A stretch of 64,000 nucleotides of DNA from Thermotoga sp. SG1 (lineage in GTDB: Bacteria > Thermotogota > Thermotogae > Thermotogales > Thermotogaceae). A model generated the notes under the pieces. That model was not told where the DNA came from and did no database searches. It saw only the letters and a program-made list of their open reading frames with translations. Both the position numbers and the translations under genes were made by a program. Below are positions 59,992 to 64,000 of this stretch, piece after piece (positions within the stretch are counted from its first letter, which is position 1; each line of letters begins with the position of its first letter). The stretch covers positions 62,001 through 126,000 of the forward strand of contig NZ_LNDD01000001.1 in NCBI RefSeq assembly GCF_002865985.1, written 5' to 3'.

Positions 59992-62285
59992 ATGCGTTTT
60001 ATGGAGGGACTCTGGAGGTTGAGGGAAGGGGTTCAGGTGTTCAGTGCGAAGCAGATATATGAATACTTCCATGATGAAAAAAACTTGTTCTTCACGTACC
60101 GTTCCAGAGAGTGGTGAGTCGCGGACAAACCCTTCAGGGTCCGGTTTTTGAGATCGAACTTTCCTCGCCGTTTGAAAACGTGATAAGGGTACAGTTCAAA
60201 CACTTCAAAGGAGTTCAGGAAAGGCTTCCTCACTTTGAAACGTATCAGAATGAAAGTTTTGTTCCAGAGGTCACTGAAACAAACAGCACTCTGATTTTCT
60301 CCTCAGGAAAAACAAAAGCCGTTATAAATAAAGATCCCTTCAGTATCAAATTCTTTTATGAAGATCGATTCCTCACAGGATCGAGTCCCGGGTACGCAAT
60401 TGCGCCGGAGGGAAGGTTCTGTTTTGAAAGACTCCATCTGAGTGTTGGAGAGTGCGTGTACGGCCTTGGGGAAAGGTTCTCTCCGTTTGTGAAAAACGGA
60501 CAGAGGGTCATTATGTGGAACGAAGATGCAGGGACGATCTCCGATATGACGTACAAGAACATCCCCTTTTACGTGAGTAACAGAAAGTACGGGGTTTTCG
60601 TGAACGATCCTGGAAAGGTGGATTTCGAGATAGCAACAGAACATGTGGAAAAGGTTCAGTTCAGTGTGAAAGGAGAAACGCTGGATTACTTCGTCATTGC
60701 GGGAGAAAATCTGAGAGAAGTTCTGGAACGTTACACACTCCTCACGGGAAGACCAGAACTTCCACCTGCCTGGAGTTTTGGACTCTGGCTTACGACGTCC
60801 TTCACCACACAGTACGATGAAAAAACGGTGATGGAGTTTGTGGAAGGAATGAAAGAGAGGGATATCCCTCTTAGTGTTTTTCACTTCGACTGTTTCTGGA
60901 TGAAAGAGTTTCACTGGGTTGATTTCGAATGGAACAGAGAAAATTTTCCTGATCCGGAAGGTCTACTGAGGCGACTGAAAGAAAAGGGATTGAAGATCTG
61001 TGTCTGGATAAACCCATATGTTTCTCAGTTCTCCAGTCTCTTTGATGAAGGGAAGGAGAAAGGATACTTTTTGATGAAACCGAACGGAGACGTCTGGCAG
61101 ACAGACGATTGGCAACCTGGAATGGCTATCGTTGATTTCACCAATCCAGAGGCGAGGAAGTGGTTCTCCTCAAAACTGGAAAAACTGATAGATATGGGAG
61201 TTGACTGTTTCAAAACGGACTTTGGAGAGAGAATTCCCACAGATGTGATCTATTACGATGAATCCGATCCAGAGAAGATGCATAACTACTACACCTACCT
61301 GTACAACAAAACGGTCTTTGAAACCATTGAGAGAAAATTCGGAAAGAGAAATGCCGTTGTTTTCGCGAGGTCTGCAACAGCAGGAAGTCAAAAATTCCCC
61401 GTTCACTGGGGAGGAGATTGTCTTGCCTCCTACGAGTCGATGGCAGAGACCCTGAGAGGGGGACTTTCTCTCTCGCTGTGTGGTTTTGGCTTCTGGAGTC
61501 ACGATATAGGAGGTTTTGAAGACATCACAACTCCTGATCTTTACAAAAGGTGGGTTGCTTTTGAGCTTCTTTCTTCACACAGCAGGCTTCACGGTAACTC
61601 GATGTACAAAGTTCCCTGGAACTTCGACGAAGAGGCAGTAGAGGTTCTCAGATTTTTCACGAAATTGAAATGCCAACTGATGCCGTACATCTTCTCCTGT
61701 GCAGTTGAAGCACACAAGAAAGGAATACCCGTCATGAGGCCCATGATTCTGGAGTTTCCAGACGATCCCACCTGCTCTTATCTGGACAGACAGTATATGC
61801 TCGGAGAATCGCTCCTTGTTGCACCGATCTTCAGTGAAACTGGAGAAGTGACTTATTATCTTCCAGATGGTGTCTGGACACATCTTCTCACGGGAGAAAA
61901 GGTAGAAGGAGGACGATGGAGAACGGAAAAGTACGACTATTTCGGACTTCCTCTCTTTGTGAGACCGAACACCGTTCTTCCCACGGGAAACACAGACAGC
62001 AGGCCAGACTACGACTACGCAGACGGTGTAACGTTGAACGTTTTTGAAATCTCCGAGAAGACAGTGAACGTCTACAACACCTCAGGTGAGGTGGAACTGT
62101 CTGTGAGAGTGGAAAGAAAGGAAAACGAAATACACGTTGAAGTCTTGAAGGACTCCGGAAAACCCTGGAAGCTGTTTTTCTGGAATGAAAAGATTGAAAA
62201 CACTGAAGGAGCAGAAATAGAAGAGACAGAGAAAGGAACATCAGTAACTCTCAGATCTCAGAGAGCCATCTTGAAAACAAAATGA
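59992..62285 (+). CDS. alpha-xylosidase, family GH31, with a -1 frameshift near 60078-60084
   Basis: The gene starts at ATG 59992 behind GAGGAGGG, reads MRFMEGLWRLREG..., and in that frame stops at TGA 60115-60117. The rest continues in the -1 frame to 62285. The join falls at A-AAA-AAC (60078-60084); after it the -1 frame reads NLVLHVPFQRVVSRGQTLQG, the normal GH31 N-terminal domain. Nucleophile Asp in KTDFGERI and acid/base Asp in HWGGDCLASYES match YicI-type alpha-xylosidases. Spliced length is about 764 residues, normal for the family. Removes alpha-xylosyl units from xyloglucan oligosaccharides. It is a programmed frameshift, a one-base deletion or a read error. Confidence 0.85.
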
Positions 62286-62308
62286 GGGCGCCATGCGCCC
62301 TCATTTCA
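62284..62308. terminator. bidirectional intrinsic terminator
   Basis: GAGGGCGC (62284-62291), loop CAT, GCGCCCTC (62295-62302), then ATTTC; it overlaps both the alpha-xylosidase stop and the stop of the convergent isomerase. Confidence 0.75.
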
Positions 62309-63722
62309 TCAGGACAAAATCGATACCAGTGATCTCACAGAAGATTCTGATCTCTTCCACATAGTCCCCATAGACACCGTGGATGTGGTTCGAAGAATAC
62401 TTCGACAGAAACTCGTCTATCGGTGTTTCCATCTTCAAAAACGCGTGTGGCCAGTTGTTCTGTATGCTGTCTGCTATCTCGTAGTTCTTCTCCTCTCCAA
62501 AGTCCACAAACTCTCCAGGAACGACTGTGAACCTGTATCTTCCATCTTCCCTTGTGAGTCTTCCGAGTGTCACCCTTCCAGGAGCTGCTATGTGTTTCAC
62601 CGCAGCTCCCCCTGCCGGGAAGTAGAAAGTCTGTGGATAGAACTCTACCTTCTTCATGTTTTCATCTGGATCGAACGATCTGGCCGCAAAGTATGTGGCG
62701 TGGTTTCCTGAGTTGCACAGGTCCAGTATGTTGTATTCTTTTACGTAGTGCCTCACGTCTGCAAAGAGCACCGGTGTTTTTGCAATCAGTTTGAATATCT
62801 GCATCGTGAGTGCACCGTCAGAATCTGCTTCTGTTGCACACACGATCGGCTCGTGCTTTCCTTCCCAGTCGTAGGGATCGTTCAGGAAGGCCTCTGTCAC
62901 ATCCATGGTGACGAAGTGTTCTGTGAGTTCGAGCTGACCCTTTATTCCAACAAAGTCCAATTCCATCTCCTCTACGATCTCTCTTACAGCATGGTAACTC
63001 TTTATCTGAAGTTCGAGCTTCTCAGGTGTGAGATACTTCCCATCGTAATGTACAGCTTTTGCCTTCTCTTCTATCCACAACCTTCCCTTCCTTGCTCTCT
63101 CGTCCGGTATCGACTGGCTCCTTCGAACGATCTCAAACTGGTCTATGTGTTCCACATCCACTCCAAAGATCTTGTTCCACAGATCTACGTTCGGTACCGC
63201 CGTGTACATCCCCATCGACCTTCCACCGAACATACCGTATCTTTGTCCTCTCAACTTCTTGTACGCACTTCCTGCCCTGATGAACGCCAGAACTTTTCTG
63301 AGAACTTTTTCGTCTTCTATGTCTCCCCACATCCTGTAGTGTTTCGTTCCATCCTGTTCCAGTGCTCCCGCTGCAGAAAGCATCGCCACCATCCCAGGAT
63401 ACTGGGGATTTATGTTGGAAAAGAGAAGAAAAGGCCCCGGTGCAAATTTGCTAGCAAGTACTGTAAAATGTGGAAACGCCCACACTGCGTAGTTGAATAT
63501 CGTCACCTCTGCCCCCTCTTCTGCCAGCCTTTTTGCTTCTTTTTTCACTATCGATGGTTTCCACACGACTTCTTTTGCCCTGATGACCTCCACTTCACCT
63601 GTCTCTTCCAGTGTTTTTGCTATTTTGTCTTCGAAACCCCTCACGATTCTTTCCAATTCTTTGTGTACGTATTCTCTTCCATCGGAAAAACTGATGAGTC
63701 CTACTCTGTATTTTTCCTTCAT
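62301..63722 (-). CDS. L-fucose isomerase-like protein
   Basis: A 473-residue protein of the FucI/AraA fold. Metal ligands are expected in CATEADSDGALTM (Glu) and the C-terminal SSNHIHGVYGDY (His); GGRSMGMY and FAPGPFLLFSNINPQYPG are also conserved. It probably interconverts L-fucose and L-fuculose, using the fucose released by the GH29 enzyme it overlaps. It is shorter than E. coli FucI (591), so it may be a divergent subtype with another sugar. Confidence 0.8.
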   Translation of the reverse strand: MKEKYRVGLISFSDGREYVHKELERIVRGFEDKIAKTLEETGEVEVIRAKEVVWKPSIVKKEAKRLAEEGAEVTIFNYAVWAFPHFTVLASKFAPGPFLLFSNINPQYPGMVAMLSAAGALEQDGTKHYRMWGDIEDEKVLRKVLAFIRAGSAYKKLRGQRYGMFGGRSMGMYTAVPNVDLWNKIFGVDVEHIDQFEIVRRSQSIPDERARKGRLWIEEKAKAVHYDGKYLTPEKLELQIKSYHAVREIVEEMELDFVGIKGQLELTEHFVTMDVTEAFLNDPYDWEGKHEPIVCATEADSDGALTMQIFKLIAKTPVLFADVRHYVKEYNILDLCNSGNHATYFAARSFDPDENMKKVEFYPQTFYFPAGGAAVKHIAAPGRVTLGRLTREDGRYRFTVVPGEFVDFGEEKNYEIADSIQNNWPHAFLKMETPIDEFLSKYSSNHIHGVYGDYVEEIRIFCEITGIDFVLMK

Positions 63723-64000
63723 TCTTCCACCGCCTCTAGGACAAGGGTTATGCTGTCTGTTTCAAGAAGTTTTCGTGGAACAAAGATTTCTACATTTTCT
63801 CCTGCGTTGTTGAATTTCACTCTTTCACCTGTCAGAAAATGCCTTACCGTTCCCGACAGAATGAGGTCTCTGATCACAACTTTCTCCCCATCTGGAATTC
63901 CAAGAAAGATGATGTAGTACCTGTTGTTCTTTCTGGTGAAACGAATTTCCATACCTTCTTCTGTTTTCGCACAGCATTTTCTCCAGACAGTGGTACCGTA
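63719..64000 (-). CDS. alpha-L-fucosidase GH29, C-terminal part (5' end outside window)
   Basis: The last ~93 residues of a protein whose start lies beyond 64000: YGTTVWRKCCAKTEEG, then the C-terminal beta-sandwich ending in LLETDSITLVLEAVEE. I recognise the C-terminus of the T. maritima alpha-L-fucosidase (GH29). The catalytic barrel is outside the window. Its stop overlaps the fucose isomerase-like start (ATGA), so release and isomerisation of fucose are coupled. Confidence 0.82.
   Translation of the reverse strand, partial: YGTTVWRKCCAKTEEGMEIRFTRKNNRYYIIFLGIPDGEKVVIRDLILSGTVRHFLTGERVKFNNAGENVEIFVPRKLLETDSITLVLEAVEE

Noticed and set aside
62748-63917. 389-codon plus-strand frame opposite the fucose isomerase-like gene
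   Set aside because: Composition is a mirror of the coding strand, it lacks an RBS and it crosses two recognised genes.

Overview
The window is chromosome of a hyperthermophilic Thermotogales bacterium, almost certainly genus Thermotoga. Several protein families match well-studied Thermotoga enzymes down to their published active-site numbering (4-alpha-glucanotransferase D186/E216/D278, esterase EstD S243/D347/H378, DAHP synthase C102). The CRISPR repeat is also the Thermotoga type. Against remembered T. maritima protein sequences many residues differ, so a sister species (T. neapolitana-like) fits better than T. maritima itself. That species call is from memory, not from a search.

Layout. 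1-2.7 kb: a KaiC-like ATPase plus its small HTH partner, an MFS exporter and an AIM24-like protein. 2.7-8.5 kb: a leftward operon nfo-rqcH-mgtA-apeA-nth. 8.6-15 kb: small membrane and NTP-hydrolase genes, a biotin-synthase-like radical SAM enzyme, a glycosyltransferase, a lipid kinase, an iron alcohol dehydrogenase and threonine dehydratase. 15.1-20.3 kb: a MacAB-type tripartite exporter with two TolC-like proteins. 20.4-22.2 kb: a 28-repeat CRISPR array without cas genes, read leftward from a promoter at 22234-22262. 23.4-30.5 kb: a leftward aromatic operon aroF-tyrA-aroA-aroE-aroC-aroKB-aroQ. Ahead of it lies a leader peptide with six consecutive aromatic codons (YYYFWF) and mutually exclusive RNA hairpins: a complete transcription attenuator.

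30.5-33.1 kb: an MFS exporter, envelope-stress-like small genes, and a 24-codon micro-ORF under a Fur-type palindrome. 33.1-41.1 kb: a rightward operon of a YgiQ-type radical SAM protein, estD, pyrC-K-D-F-E and an amidohydrolase. 41.1-42.8 kb: a probably decaying restriction-modification pair and tRNA-Thr(GGT). 42.8-48.3 kb: a TRAP transporter with two dehydrogenases and an RpiR regulator. 48.4-53.1 kb: a ThuA-like gene and a copper-handling operon (CopA ATPase, HMA chaperone, DUF542 protein, methyltransferase, AhpD-like, SHOCT protein), opposite a YHS metal-binding protein across a shared operator.

53.1-64 kb: sugar-oxidoreductase genes and a xyloglucan-type saccharolytic cluster (GH42 beta-galactosidase, family 5 binding protein, GH31 alpha-xylosidase, FucI-like isomerase, GH29 alpha-fucosidase), with matching LacI-type operators in two promoters.

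Two genes, the DNA methyltransferase and the alpha-xylosidase, are split by one missing base at homopolymers. The xylosidase site is also a textbook -1 slippery heptamer. The strongest discovery candidates are the aromatic attenuator, the xylosidase frameshift, and the Fur-box micro-ORF.
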